This document shows, one piece after another, positions 52,553-62,936 of a stretch of 64,000 bases of DNA. The DNA lies in contig CAVVSR010000013.1 in NCBI GenBank assembly GCA_963750935.1, positions 372,001 through 436,000 on the forward strand, in the 5' to 3' direction. Position numbers and translations under genes: made by a program. The notes below the pieces were generated by a model. That model was not told the origin of the DNA. It worked only from the letters and a program-made list of their open reading frames with translations, and made no database searches. This DNA is from JACCXG01 sp963750935 (GTDB taxonomy: Bacteria; Acidobacteriota; Vicinamibacteria; Vicinamibacterales; 2-12-FULL-66-21). Numbering within the stretch: position 1 is the stretch's first letter; each line of letters begins with the position of its first letter.

Positions 52553-53985
52553 TTGCCACCTTCCGGCTTCTTCGTGTCGTAGTCCGTCACGCGCGTGCTG
52601 GCGTCCGGCTTCGCCGCCTGATCGAGCTTGCCGAGCGGGACGACGCTGAGCACGACACGGCCCTCCGTGAGGTATTTGTTGGCGACGCGCTTGACGTCTT
52701 CGGCCGTGACCGCGAGCGTCTTTTCGTAGTCGGTCCGGAACGCGCCCGGGTTGCCCTGATACCCGGCGCCGTCGGCGAGGCGGAACGACTTGCCGAGATT
52801 CGATTCCATGCTGCGGACGAACGACAGCTCCTCGCCGGCGATCGCCTTCTGCAACTCCTCCGCGGTCGGCCCTTCCTTCTTCAGCCGCTCGATGATGGCC
52901 TGGGCGGCGGCCTCCAGGTTGGTCAGCGCGTGGCCCGGCCGCGGGGTGATGATCACGCTGAAATCGCCGACGTCTTCGTAGGTGGACTGTCCGGCCATGA
53001 CGGACGCCGCGGCTTGCTCGTCGTAGACCAGCGCCTTGGTCAGCCGCGTGGTGCGGGCGCCGGCGAGGATCGAGCCGAGCACGTCGAGCGCGAAGCGATC
53101 GTCGTGCGTGATGCCCACGGTCGGCCACTGGATGTAGAGGCGCGGCACCTGCACACGGTCCTCGAACGTCAGGCGCTTCTCGGCGGCGAGCGTCACGGTC
53201 GGCACCGCCGGCCGCTTGATCGGCTTGCCGCGGCCGAATTCGCCGAAGTATTTGGTGACCAGTGCCTTCGCCTGCGCCGGGTCGAAGTCGCCGACGATCG
53301 CGAGGTAGGCGTTGTTGGGCGCGTAGTAGAGGCGGAAGAAGTTCTTCACGTCCTCTTCCGACGCGGCCGAGAGGTCTTCCATGCTGCCGATGACCTCCCA
53401 CGAATACGGATGCCCGGCCGGATAGGTGGCCTTGGTCAGGATTTCAGAGGCGCGGCCGTACGGCTGGTTGTCCATGCTCTGCCGCCGCTCGTTCTTGACG
53501 ATGTCGCGCTGCGCGTTGAGCTTGGCGAGGTCGAGCGAATCGAGCAGGAAGCCCATGCGATCGGACTCGAGCCACAGCGCCGTCTCGAGGTAGTTGGCGG
53601 GCATCGTCTCGTAGTAGTTCGTCCGATCGTTGTTGGTCGTGCCGTTGTTCCCGCCGCCCACGCCCTCGGTCAGCTTGTCGTGCAGGCCGTACGGCACGTT
53701 GCCCGAGCCGGTGAACATCACGTGCTCGAACAGGTGCGCGAAGCCGGTGCGGCCGACCTCCTCGTTCTTGGAGCCGACCTTGTACCAGACGTTCACCGCC
53801 ACCGTCGGCGTGGTCTTGTCGACGGAGAGGATGACGTTCAGGCCATTCGGCAGCGTGAAGCTCTCGAACGGCAGGTTGATGGCTGTCGGCTTGGCGCCCG
53901 GCGGCGCGGATTGCGGCAATGCCGGACCAGCCAGGCCCAGGATGATGGCGACCGCGGCCGCACTCCTGTGCAGATGTGACGTCAC
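52549..53985 (-). CDS. M16-family zinc peptidase, active partner
   Basis: 478 residues from GTG 53985. A signal peptide (AAAVAIILGLAGPALPQS) is followed by the inverted zinc motif HLFEH in GFAHLFEHVMFTGSGN (about residues 84-88); a downstream Glu (ETALWLESDRM) fits the third ligand. The C-terminal half repeats the fold. Acts in the periplasm on peptides or small proteins, probably as a heterodimer with the next gene's product. The strict pairing HxxEH-plus and HxxEH-minus is known for bacterial M16B pairs. Confidence 0.93.
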   Translation of the reverse strand: MTSHLHRSAAAVAIILGLAGPALPQSAPPGAKPTAINLPFESFTLPNGLNVILSVDKTTPTVAVNVWYKVGSKNEEVGRTGFAHLFEHVMFTGSGNVPYGLHDKLTEGVGGGNNGTTNNDRTNYYETMPANYLETALWLESDRMGFLLDSLDLAKLNAQRDIVKNERRQSMDNQPYGRASEILTKATYPAGHPYSWEVIGSMEDLSAASEEDVKNFFRLYYAPNNAYLAIVGDFDPAQAKALVTKYFGEFGRGKPIKRPAVPTVTLAAEKRLTFEDRVQVPRLYIQWPTVGITHDDRFALDVLGSILAGARTTRLTKALVYDEQAAASVMAGQSTYEDVGDFSVIITPRPGHALTNLEAAAQAIIERLKKEGPTAEELQKAIAGEELSFVRSMESNLGKSFRLADGAGYQGNPGAFRTDYEKTLAVTAEDVKRVANKYLTEGRVVLSVVPLGKLDQAAKPDASTRVTDYDTKKPEGGK

Positions 53986-54057
53986 TGTGTGCTCTTTTCT
54001 TGATGGCGTGGAGCCCCACGCTTCTACGCGCTCCGTCCCTCGACGCTGCTCGGGACG

Positions 54058-54079
54058 CCCCCTGAGCTTGTCGAAAGGG
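54058..54079. repeat. Short REP-like palindrome (CCCTGAGCTTGTCGAAAGGG)
   Basis: An imperfect palindrome in the 102-nt gap between the M16 gene start and the CorC-like stop. The motif CCTGAGCTTGTCGAA is a recurrent interspersed element in many high-GC genomes. A single copy in this window, so its role is unknown. Confidence 0.5.
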
Positions 54080-54087
54080 CCGTGGCC

Positions 54088-55344
54088 TTATTCTGACTCG
54101 ATCGTCGCTGCTGCCGCAGCGCGGCGGACCCGGACGCGGTGGATTCTCCGGCGCTCCGCCTCGACCACTTCCACCGTCAGCCCGTCGATATCGAACGACT
54201 CGCCGACCGACGGCACTCGCCCGACCCGCGTCAGCACGTAGCCGCCGACGGTCTCGAAGCCTTCCGGCTCAATCTCCACGTCCAGCCGCTCCCGCACTTC
54301 GTCGAAGCTGACCTTGCCGCTGAACAGGAACGAGCCGTGGCCCTCGTCGAGCACGGGCTCGATCTCGACATCGTACTCGTCGCGGATCTCGCCGACGATT
54401 TCCTCCAGCAGATCCTCGAGCGTGACCAGGCCGGCGGTCCCGCCGTATTCGTCGACGACGATCGCCAGCTGCACCTGCTTGCGCTGGAACTCCTTCAACA
54501 GCTCAGGCACGCGCTTGGTCTCCGGCACCACCGTCGCCGGCCGGATCAGGCTGTGCAGCGCCAGCGGGCCGTCCCGGCCGTCGCTGCGGATCAGATCCTT
54601 CACGAAGACGATGCCGAGGATGTTGTCGAGGTTGTCCTTGTAAACCGGGATCCGCGAGTACTCCTGCTCGCGGAACAGCGCGCGCAGCTGATCCAGGCTG
54701 GCGTCCTCGGGAATCGCGACGACGTCGGGGCGCGGCGTCATGACCTCGCGCACCAGCGTGTCGCCGAAGTCGACGATCGACTGCAGCAGCCGGCGCTCGT
54801 CGCGCTCGTCGTGGCGCTGCTCGCCCGCCTGATCGTGGCTCGCCTGCGCGGCCTCGCGATGTTCGTCGGGGTCGCCGTTGGCCACGACCGCCGGCGGCCG
54901 GTCGCGCCGCGCGTCGACGATCAGCCGCACCAGCGAGTTGGTCAGCGGCTGCAGGAAGCGGGCGGCGACGTGGAAGGGCGGCAGCAGGACCTCGAGCACC
55001 CGCTCGGGGTCGCGCCGCACGATCAGCATCGGCAGCACGTGCTCGCAGATCAGGATGAAGACGGCGACGAACACCATCAGCATGCCGATCGACTTGAGCG
55101 AGCCGGTCCGCCCGGTCAGGATCGCGATCGACATCGTCGCCAGCGAGAAGATGATGCCGAGCATCAGCCGCGCCGGGAGGAACAGCCGGATCGGGTCGTC
55201 GAAGTAGAAGCCGAGCCGGTCCTCGCGGCCGCCGCGCTCGGCCATCAACCGGAGCGAGAGCCGCATCAGGGCGCTGAAGGCAGTCTCGATCGTGCCGACG
55301 TAAACGGCGGCGACGGCGAGCAGGAGGAGAAGAACGGGGATCAT
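54088..55344 (-). CDS. CNNM/HlyC-CorC family transporter
   Basis: 418 residues. An N-terminal CNNM (DUF21) membrane domain with helices near 2-25, 60-80 and 85-105 is followed by a charged linker, two CBS domains (EVMTPRPDVVAIPEDASLDQL, LIRPATVVPETKRVPELL; VDEYGGTAGLVTLEDLLEEIVG) and a C-terminal CorC_HlyC domain (VGGYVLTRVGRVPSVGESFDIDGLTVEVVE). Linked to Mg2+ or Co2+ efflux. Its start overlaps ybeY by 4 bp; phoH-ybeY-corC is a widely conserved order. Confidence 0.92.
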   Translation of the reverse strand: MIPVLLLLLAVAAVYVGTIETAFSALMRLSLRLMAERGGREDRLGFYFDDPIRLFLPARLMLGIIFSLATMSIAILTGRTGSLKSIGMLMVFVAVFILICEHVLPMLIVRRDPERVLEVLLPPFHVAARFLQPLTNSLVRLIVDARRDRPPAVVANGDPDEHREAAQASHDQAGEQRHDERDERRLLQSIVDFGDTLVREVMTPRPDVVAIPEDASLDQLRALFREQEYSRIPVYKDNLDNILGIVFVKDLIRSDGRDGPLALHSLIRPATVVPETKRVPELLKEFQRKQVQLAIVVDEYGGTAGLVTLEDLLEEIVGEIRDEYDVEIEPVLDEGHGSFLFSGKVSFDEVRERLDVEIEPEGFETVGGYVLTRVGRVPSVGESFDIDGLTVEVVEAERRRIHRVRVRRAAAAATIESE

Positions 55345-55914
55345 TTCTTAGGCGCGTGGGGCCCCACCCCCACGCGTTCCACGCGCTTCGCGCGACGGCC
55401 TTTGGCCTTGCCGCGGCTGCGCCGCGGCCCAGAGTCATTGCGGCTTTGCGGCGCGGCGTGCGCCCGCGCGATCAGGCCGGCACGCAGTCCGCCCTTCCGG
55501 CGCAGCCGGGCCTCGGCCCGCGCCATGCGGCCGCGGTCGTCGGCGTGCTCGTGGTCGTAGCCGAGGAGGTGCAGCAGGCCGTGCAGCGCGAGGACGCGCA
55601 GCTCGGTGGCGTAGGCGTGCCCCGCCTCGCGGGCCTGTCGGCGGGCGACGCCGCTGGCAATCACGATGTCGCCGATCGGCTGACTGGCGGAGGCGCGGCG
55701 GACCTCGGGCGGTGCGGCGGGAAACGAGAGGACGTCGGTGGGCGCGTCGATCCGCCGGTAACGCGCGTTGAGCGTGCGGACCTGGCGATCCGGGACGATC
55801 GCGATCGCGACCTCGCCGCGCGCGCGGGCAGGCGCCACCGTGGCCAGCCACCGGGCCAGGCCGCCGTCCGGTAGCGGACGGCCGCGACCGTCCGTGACCG
55901 TGACGCCGAGGCGC

Positions 55915-55931
<17 letters not shown>
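55341..55931 (-). CDS. ybeY: Endoribonuclease YbeY (rRNA maturation)
   Basis: 196 residues from GTG 55931. The zinc site motif HGLLHLLGYDHEHADD (three His) is intact. N-terminal strand region with RYRRIDAPTDVLSFP is the conserved YbeY segment. The C-terminal 45 residues (Arg/Lys-rich, RGKAKGRRAKRVERVG) go beyond the usual family end and would bind RNA or simply be tail. The gene overlaps phoH by 17 bp at its start and the CorC-like gene by 4 bp at its end. Acts in 16S rRNA processing and ribosome quality control. Confidence 0.93.
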
Positions 55932-56865
<934 letters not shown>

Positions 56866-56961
56866 GACGGTGGCAGGCGGTATAGCGATAACTCCTTCAA
56901 TGGGAGGTAATTAGAAATCATCCTACCACACGCGCGTAAACACTCGCCCGACGCGCCCGCC

Positions 56962-58731
56962 TCAGTCGACCTTGAGGTGCAGCTCGCGAAGCTGCTTGAC
57001 GTTCACCGTCGACGGCGCCCCCGCCATCAGGTCGACCGCCTGCGCGGTCTTCGGGAACGCGATCACGTCGCGGATCGACGGCTCGCCGCAGAGGACCGCC
57101 ACCAGCCGATCGAGGCCGATGGCGATGCCGCCATGCGGCGGCGTGCCGAACTCGAGCGCGTCGAGGAAGAAGCCGAACCGCAGCTTCGCCTCCTCGTCCG
57201 AGATCTGCAGCAGCTTGAAAATCAGGCGCTGCAGCTGCTGGTTGTGAATCCGGATGCTGCCGCCGGCCACTTCGCTGCCGTTCAGCACCAGGTCGTAGGC
57301 GCGGGCGCGCACCCGGCCCGGGTCCGACTCGAGCATCCCCGCATCCGATTCCAGCGGCGACGTGAACGGATGGTGCATGAACTCGTAGCGCTGCTCCGCT
57401 TCCAGCCACTCGAACATCGGGAAATCCACGACCCACAGGAACGCGAAGGCGTTCGGATCGAGCAGGTTCTCCTTGCGGGCGATGTTCAGGCGCAGCTGCC
57501 CCAGCACCGTGCTCGCGGCCTGGCGCCGTCCCGCCGACATCAGCAGCAGATCGGCGGGTCCGCACGCCGCCAGTTCGAGGGCCTGGCGGAGGGCCGGCTC
57601 GCCAGCCGCCTTGAGCGCCGAGCTCTGGACCGCGCCGTCCGGCCACCGCGCCCAGATCAGGCCCGACGAGCCGAGCTGCTTGCCCTGCTCGACGAGATCG
57701 TCGAGCTCACGGCGCGAGTACCGCGCCGCACCCGGCACCACGAACCCGCGCACCTCGCCGCCTGACTCCAGCGCGTTCCGGAACACCGCGAACGGGGTCT
57801 CCGCGAATGGCGCCGACAGATCGCCAATCTCCATCCCGCACCGCAGGTCGGGCTTGTCGGATCCGTACTTCGCGATCGCGTCCGCATACGGCAGCCGCAG
57901 GAACGGGTGCGACACCTCGCGGCCGATCAATCGCAGCATGCGATCCATCAGCGGCTCGAGCGTCGAGAACACCAGCTCCTCGGTGGCGAAGGAGATCTCG
58001 AGGTCGACCTGCGTGAACTCGGGCTGGCGATCGGCGCGCAGATCCTCGTCGCGGAAGCACTTGACGATCTGGAAGTAGCGGTCCATGCCGGCGATCATCA
58101 GGATCTGCTTGAAGATCTGCGGCGATTGCGGGAGCGCGTAGAACTCGGCGGGATGGACGCGGCTCGGCACCAGGTAGTCGCGCGCCCCTTCCGGCGTCGA
58201 CTTCGTCAGCATCGGCGTCTCGATCTCGAGGAAGCCGTTGGCGTCGAAGTACCGCCGGATCTCCATCGTCGCCTGATGCCGCAGGATCAGGTTGTGCTGC
58301 ATCCGCGAGCGGCGCAGATCGAGGTAGCGGTACTTGAGGCGCGTGTCCTCGGAGACCGGTCCCTCGTCGGCGATCGGGAACGGCGGCGTCTTCGCGTCGT
58401 TGAGCACGCGCACCTCGTGCAGCGCGATCTCGATCTCGCCGGTCTTGAGCTTCGGGTTGACCGATTCCGGCGTCCGCCGCTCCACCTTGCCGATCACCGC
58501 CACGACGTATTCCGGCCGCAGATCCTGCACCGCGGCGACCAGGGCCGGATTGTCGCGTGCCACCACCTGCGTGATGCCGTGACGGTCGCGGATGTCGAGG
58601 AAGGCCAGCGATCCGAGGTCGCGCAGGCGATGGACCCATCCGAGCAGGACCACGTCGGCGCCGGCGTCGGCGACGCCGAGCGCGCCGCACGTATGCGTGC
58701 GGGCCAGAGTGCCCAGGGGCTGAATGTTCAT
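56962..58731 (-). CDS. aspS: Aspartyl-tRNA synthetase (bacterial type)
   Basis: 589 residues. An OB-fold anticodon-binding domain (VVLLGWVHRLRDLGSLAFLDIRD), class II catalytic core with motif 2 CFRDEDLRADRQPEFTQVDLE, an inserted GAD domain (about 290-420) and motif 3 GIAIGLDRLVAVLCG; QSPQIFKQILMIAGMDRYF is the QSPQ-type discriminator. Starts at ATG 58731, overlapping the hisS stop (ATGA). Both discriminating and non-discriminating types occur in this phylum; the sequence alone does not settle which. Confidence 0.97.
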   Translation of the reverse strand: MNIQPLGTLARTHTCGALGVADAGADVVLLGWVHRLRDLGSLAFLDIRDRHGITQVVARDNPALVAAVQDLRPEYVVAVIGKVERRTPESVNPKLKTGEIEIALHEVRVLNDAKTPPFPIADEGPVSEDTRLKYRYLDLRRSRMQHNLILRHQATMEIRRYFDANGFLEIETPMLTKSTPEGARDYLVPSRVHPAEFYALPQSPQIFKQILMIAGMDRYFQIVKCFRDEDLRADRQPEFTQVDLEISFATEELVFSTLEPLMDRMLRLIGREVSHPFLRLPYADAIAKYGSDKPDLRCGMEIGDLSAPFAETPFAVFRNALESGGEVRGFVVPGAARYSRRELDDLVEQGKQLGSSGLIWARWPDGAVQSSALKAAGEPALRQALELAACGPADLLLMSAGRRQAASTVLGQLRLNIARKENLLDPNAFAFLWVVDFPMFEWLEAEQRYEFMHHPFTSPLESDAGMLESDPGRVRARAYDLVLNGSEVAGGSIRIHNQQLQRLIFKLLQISDEEAKLRFGFFLDALEFGTPPHGGIAIGLDRLVAVLCGEPSIRDVIAFPKTAQAVDLMAGAPSTVNVKQLRELHLKVD

Positions 58732-60054
58732 TGTGCTCTGTCGATCCTTGCCGCCAGCCACTCCGCCGCGGTCTGGCGCGGCACGGGGATCTGCTCCCCG
58801 GCCGTCATGTCCTTGATCGTGACGATGCCGCGGGCCCGTTCGTCGGCGCCAACCACCGCCACCCGCGGAATGCCCGTCGCGGCTGCGTACTTGAACTGCT
58901 TGCCCAGCTTGTCGGGCTCCGGATACATCTCGACGCGGATCCCCGCGCTTCGCAGATCGCGCGCGAGCGCGAGCGCGTCGGCGATGGGCTCCCCCTCGAA
59001 CAGCGTCACCAGCACGTCCGCCGCGTCGGCATCGACCCCGGCGGGAAACATGCCGCGCTCGGTCATCACGACGAGGATCCGCTCGAGCCCCAGCGAGAAG
59101 CCGCAGGCCGGGATCTGCTCGCCGCAGAACATGCCAATCAGGCCATCATACCGGCCGCCGCCGCCGAGGCTGCCGGCCAGATCCGCGACCGCGATTTCCA
59201 TGATCGCGCCGGTGTAGTACGACAGGCCGCGCGCGAGGCTCGGATCGAAGCGCAGGTGCGCGCCCGCACTGGTCGCCGCGCCGAGCGCGAACAGCTGCTC
59301 CAGCTCCTCGGCGCCGCGCTGCGCCTCGGCCCGCCCTTCCAGCCGTGCCCGCACGTCCGCCAGCGTCGCCGACTCCGGTGAACACCGACAGCAGCGCGTC
59401 TCCCGCGGCGCCGACGCCGCGGGCCTCGAGCTCACGCCTGACGCCGTCCGGCCCGATCTTGTCCAGCTTGTCGAGCGCGACCAGCGCCTGCCCGTGCAGG
59501 TCAGCGGGCACCCCCGACGCCTCGAGCAGGCCCGAGAGCACCTGGCGGTGATTGACCTTGATCACGAAATCCGAGAAGCCCAGACGCTGGAGCACGTCGG
59601 CGACCGCGGCACAGAGCTCGGTCTCGACGACGATCGAGCGCGACCCGATCGCGTCCACGTCGCACTGATAGAACTCGCGGAAGCGCCCGCGCGCCGGGCG
59701 ATCCGCCCGCCACACCGGCTGGATCTGGAAGCGCTTGAAGAACCGCGGCAGCTTGCCGCGGTGCTCGGCGACCACGCGCGCCAGCGGCACCGTCAGGTCG
59801 TAGCGGAGCGCCAGGTCGGTCTCCCCGGACGACTCGTGCTCGCCCCGGCGCAGCACCTTGAAAATCAGCTTGTTGCCCTCTTCGCCGTACTTGCCGGTGA
59901 GCGTCTCGATGTTCTCGAGCGCCGGCGTCTCGAGCGGCTGGAAGCCATAGCCGCGGTAGACGGCCTCGACGATGCGGATCACGTAGGCCCGGCGGCGGAC
60001 GTCCTGCGGCAGGAAGTCGCGCATCCCACGGGCGGGACGAACGGACGAAGACAT
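58728..60054 (-). CDS. hisS: Histidyl-tRNA synthetase, one apparent +1 frameshift
   Basis: About 441 residues after repair. ATG 60054 begins SSSVRPARGMRDFLPQDV. Class II motifs: RYDLTVPLARVVAE, PARGRFREFYQCDVDAIG, histidine-binding LARGLSYYTGAIMEIAV and GGRYDGLIGMF. One extra base near 59376 (LLSVFT|ESATLADVR); both sides are ordinary HisS and length modulo 3 agrees. The C-terminal anticodon-binding domain (DVLVTLFEGEPIADALAL, EMYPEPDKLGKQFKYAA) is complete. Essential, so the break is almost surely a sequence error. Confidence 0.95.
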
Positions 60055-60064
60055 TCGACGGATC

Positions 60065-61844
60065 TTAACAACTCCCAACTCCCAACTCCCAACTCCCAAA
60101 GGGAGCGGTGCGAGAGAACGGGGCTGAAAGGCCGCCAAAACAGCCTTCACGGCCGATTTCCGCCCCGTTGTTCGCGCGACTCCGATTGGGAGTTGGGAGT
60201 TGGATGTTGGGAGTTGACGCTTGCGTCAGCGCGGGCTCGCGCACGGTCGGGTACTTGATCCCGAGCTGCTCGAGATACGTCTTGTAGCGCGTCGGATCGA
60301 AGTAGTACTTCCGCATCTCCGGCCGGTAGCGCTCCATGATCGCCTTGTTGAGCTCGAGGGCCGGCTTGTCCTGGGCGCGGATCAGCGGCTCGTACTTGAT
60401 GTCCTTGGTCTGCACGGTGCGGAAGTACTCCCACGCCTGCTGCAGCAGCTCCGGCCGTGTCAGCAGGTCCGTCATGGTCATCGCCAGCACCTTGGCGCCC
60501 GCCGTGGCGCCCTTGTGCGCGATCGGCGTCGCCATCGAGATCGAGTTGGCCCAGTTGTGCCCGGGCAGTCCGGGGATGTTCGACGGAAAGCGCAACGACA
60601 CGGTGGGGACGTTCCACGAGACGTCACCGATGTCGTCGGAGCCGCCGCCGCGATTGTCGGTGACCGGGCCCTGCAGCGCCTTCGGGACCGTCAGCGACAG
60701 TCCCTGCTCCCGGCTGCCGAGCTCCTTCTGGAGCGCCTTCGCCAGTGTCTGGTCCGCCTCGCTCCACGCGGGCATCCCGACCTGCTGGATGTTGGCCCAC
60801 GTCGTCTCGGCGACGACCTTGTTGAAGTGCATCGGCCACGCGCTGCCGAGCACGCGCGTCGGCAGCAGCTCGGTGCCGGTCATCATCGCGGCGCCTTTGG
60901 CGATCTCGTCGCCGATCTGCCACAGCTCCTTGATTCGCGGATACGTCGTCTGGCGGAAGTAGTACCAGACCGAGGCGGTGCGCGGCACGACGTTCGGCTG
61001 ATCGCCGCCGTTGGTGACGACGTAGTGCGAGCGATGCTCGAGCGGCAGGTGCTCGCGCCGGTAGTTCCAGCCGATGTTCATCAGCTCGACCGCGTCGAGC
61101 GCGCTGCGGCCGCGCCACGGCGCCCCGGCCGAGTGCGCGGTCTGGCCGCGAAACGTGTATTCGACGGACACCAGGCCGGTTCCGGTCCGCTCGCCCCAGG
61201 ACACCGTCAGTTCGTTGTCGACGTGCGTGAAGATGGCCACGTCCACGTCCTTGAAGAAGCCCTCGCGCACGAAGTAGGCCTTGGTGCCGACCAGCTCCTC
61301 CGCCGTACCCGGCCAGATGCGGATCGTGCCCGGCAGCTTCTCGCGCTCCATGAGCTTCTTCATGGCGATCGCCGCGGTGATGTTCACGGCCTGGCCGGAG
61401 TTGTGTCCCTCGCCGTGGCCGGGCGCTCCTTCGATCAGCGGCGCGTGATAGGCGACGCCGGGCTTCTGCGACGCCTGCGGGATGCCGTCGATGTCGGACC
61501 CCAGCGAGATCACCGGCTTGCCGGATCCCCACGACGCCATGAACGCGGTCGGGATGCCGGCGATGCCCTCCTCGACGGCGAAGCCGTGCTGCTTCAGCAG
61601 CGCGACCAGGTAGCGGTGGGTCTCGACTTCCTGGAAGCCCAGCTCGCCGTAGCTGAAGATCTGGTCGACCATCTGCTGCGTGAACGTGGCCATCGACTCG
61701 ACGTCGTTCCGGACGGCGGTCTTGAGCGTCTCGGTCCGGGCCGTCTCCAGACGGGGCCGCGGGGCGCGCGTCCTGCCGGGCCCGCGGCGCGGCCACGAGG
61801 GTGGTTGCGATCAAAAGGAGAGCCAGCACACCGCTACGACGCAT
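60065..61844 (-). CDS. Exported M20-family amidohydrolase (AbgB-like), one apparent +1 frameshift and repeat-derived tail
   Basis: About 592 residues. ATG 61844 opens a signal peptide (GVLALLLIATTLVAAPRA). One extra base near 61748 separates it from ETARTETLKTAVRNDVE. The M20 peptidase core follows: FSYGELGFQEVET, LGSDIDGIPQ, GAPGHGEGHNSG, FTHVDNELTVSWGERTGTG and a dimerisation domain; metal-site residues are His/Asp/Glu in these motifs. This is like aminobenzoyl-glutamate or amino-acyl hydrolases. From about residue 543 to the end (TPNIQLPTPNRSRA...SWELGVGSC) it is encoded by the palindromic element 60070-60215. Confidence 0.88.
60070..60215. repeat. 146-nt palindromic element with (AACTCCC)4 arm tips
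   Basis: Left tip: four AACTCCC units (60070-60097). Right tip: GGGAGTT, GGGAGTT, GGATGTT, GGGAGTT (60188-60215). Interior arms pair as well: GGGAGCGGTGCGAGAGAACG on the left against GGAGTCGCGCGAACAACGGG from the right complement, with a central loop of about 15 nt. Same architecture and same end sequence (GGGAGTTGAC) as 6609-6757, but a different interior. Here it lies within the M20 coding end. Confidence 0.88.
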
Positions 61845-61875
61845 CGAACCTCCGAGGCGGCGAGAATAGCAGATA

Positions 61876-62914
61876 ATGAAGCCCTGTCCGATGGCCCTGG
61901 TGGACCGCTTTGGAAGGCCGCTGCGCAGCCTGCGCATCTCCGTCACCGACCGCTGCAATCTGCGATGCCAGGTACTGCATGCCGGAGCCGGACTACGTGT
62001 GGCTGCCGCGTGAGACGCTGCTCACGTTCGAAGAAATCGCGACGCTGACCACGGCGTTCACCACCCTGGGCGCGGACCGGGTGCGGATCACCGGCGGCGA
62101 GCCGCTGCTCCGCCGCAACCTGCCGTCGCTCGTCGGCGCGCTCGCGGCCATGCCGGCGGTGCGTGACCTCGCCCTGACCACCAACGGCGTGCTGCTGGCC
62201 GACGCCGCCGCCGACCTGCGCCGGGCCGGCCTCCATCGCATCACCGTCAGTCTCGACACGCTCGATCGCGCCAGGTTCCAGGCGATGACGCGGTTCGACG
62301 AGCACGCCGCGGTGCTGGCCGGCATCGACGCCGCGGCCCGCGCCGGCTTCGACTCGCTGAAGATCGACAGCGTCGTGATCCGCGGCCGCAACGACGACGA
62401 GCTGGGGGAGCTGATCGAGTACGGCCGGAGCGTCGGCGCCGAGGTCCGCTTCATCGAGTACATGGACGTCGGCGGCGCGACGCAGTGGCAGCGCGACGCG
62501 GTGGTGTCGCAGCGGGAGATCCTCGAGACGCTGTCGGCGCGGTTCGGGTCGATCGCGCCGGTCGGGGGCCGGGGCTCGGCGCCGGCCGATCGCTTCGCGC
62601 TGCCCGATGGCACGACGTTCGGGATCATCGCGTCGACCACGCAGCCGTTCTGCGCCGACTGCGATCGCAGCCGCCTGACCGCGGACGGCGTGTGGCTGAT
62701 GTGCCTCTACGCGCGGGCCGGCACCGACCTGCGGCGGCCGCTGCGCGCGGGCGCCACCGGCGACGAACTGGTGCACCTGATTCAGACGGTGTGGGCCCAG
62801 CGCGCCGATCGCGGCGCCGAGGAGCGGCTCGACGTCGATCGCCGCGAGCCGCTGATTCCGCTGGCGGCGCTGAAGAAGGACGCCCACCTCGAAATGCATA
62901 CCCGCGGTGGCTAG
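61876..62914 (+). CDS. moaA: GTP 3',8-cyclase MoaA, one apparent +1 frameshift
   Basis: About 345 residues after repair. Radical-SAM enzyme of molybdenum-cofactor synthesis. The N-terminal cluster motif CNLRCQYC is restored by dropping one G at 61971-61972. Then RITGGEPLLRRN, LALTTNGVLL, the C-terminal cluster region TQPFCADCDRSRLTADGVWLMCLYA, and the C-terminal GG pair (TRGG) needed for activity. ATG 61876 or 61891 starts the frame. Divergent from the M20 gene by 31 nt. The only Moco gene apart from the MOSC protein at 35697-36275. Confidence 0.93.
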
Positions 62915-62936
62915 GCTGCCTGCGCCCGGAGCTCTC

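Noticed and set aside
61971..61972. Programmed ribosomal frameshifting in moaA and other broken genes
   Set aside because: No common slippery heptamer or downstream structure is shared by the 16 sites, and frameshifting is not known for most of these genes.
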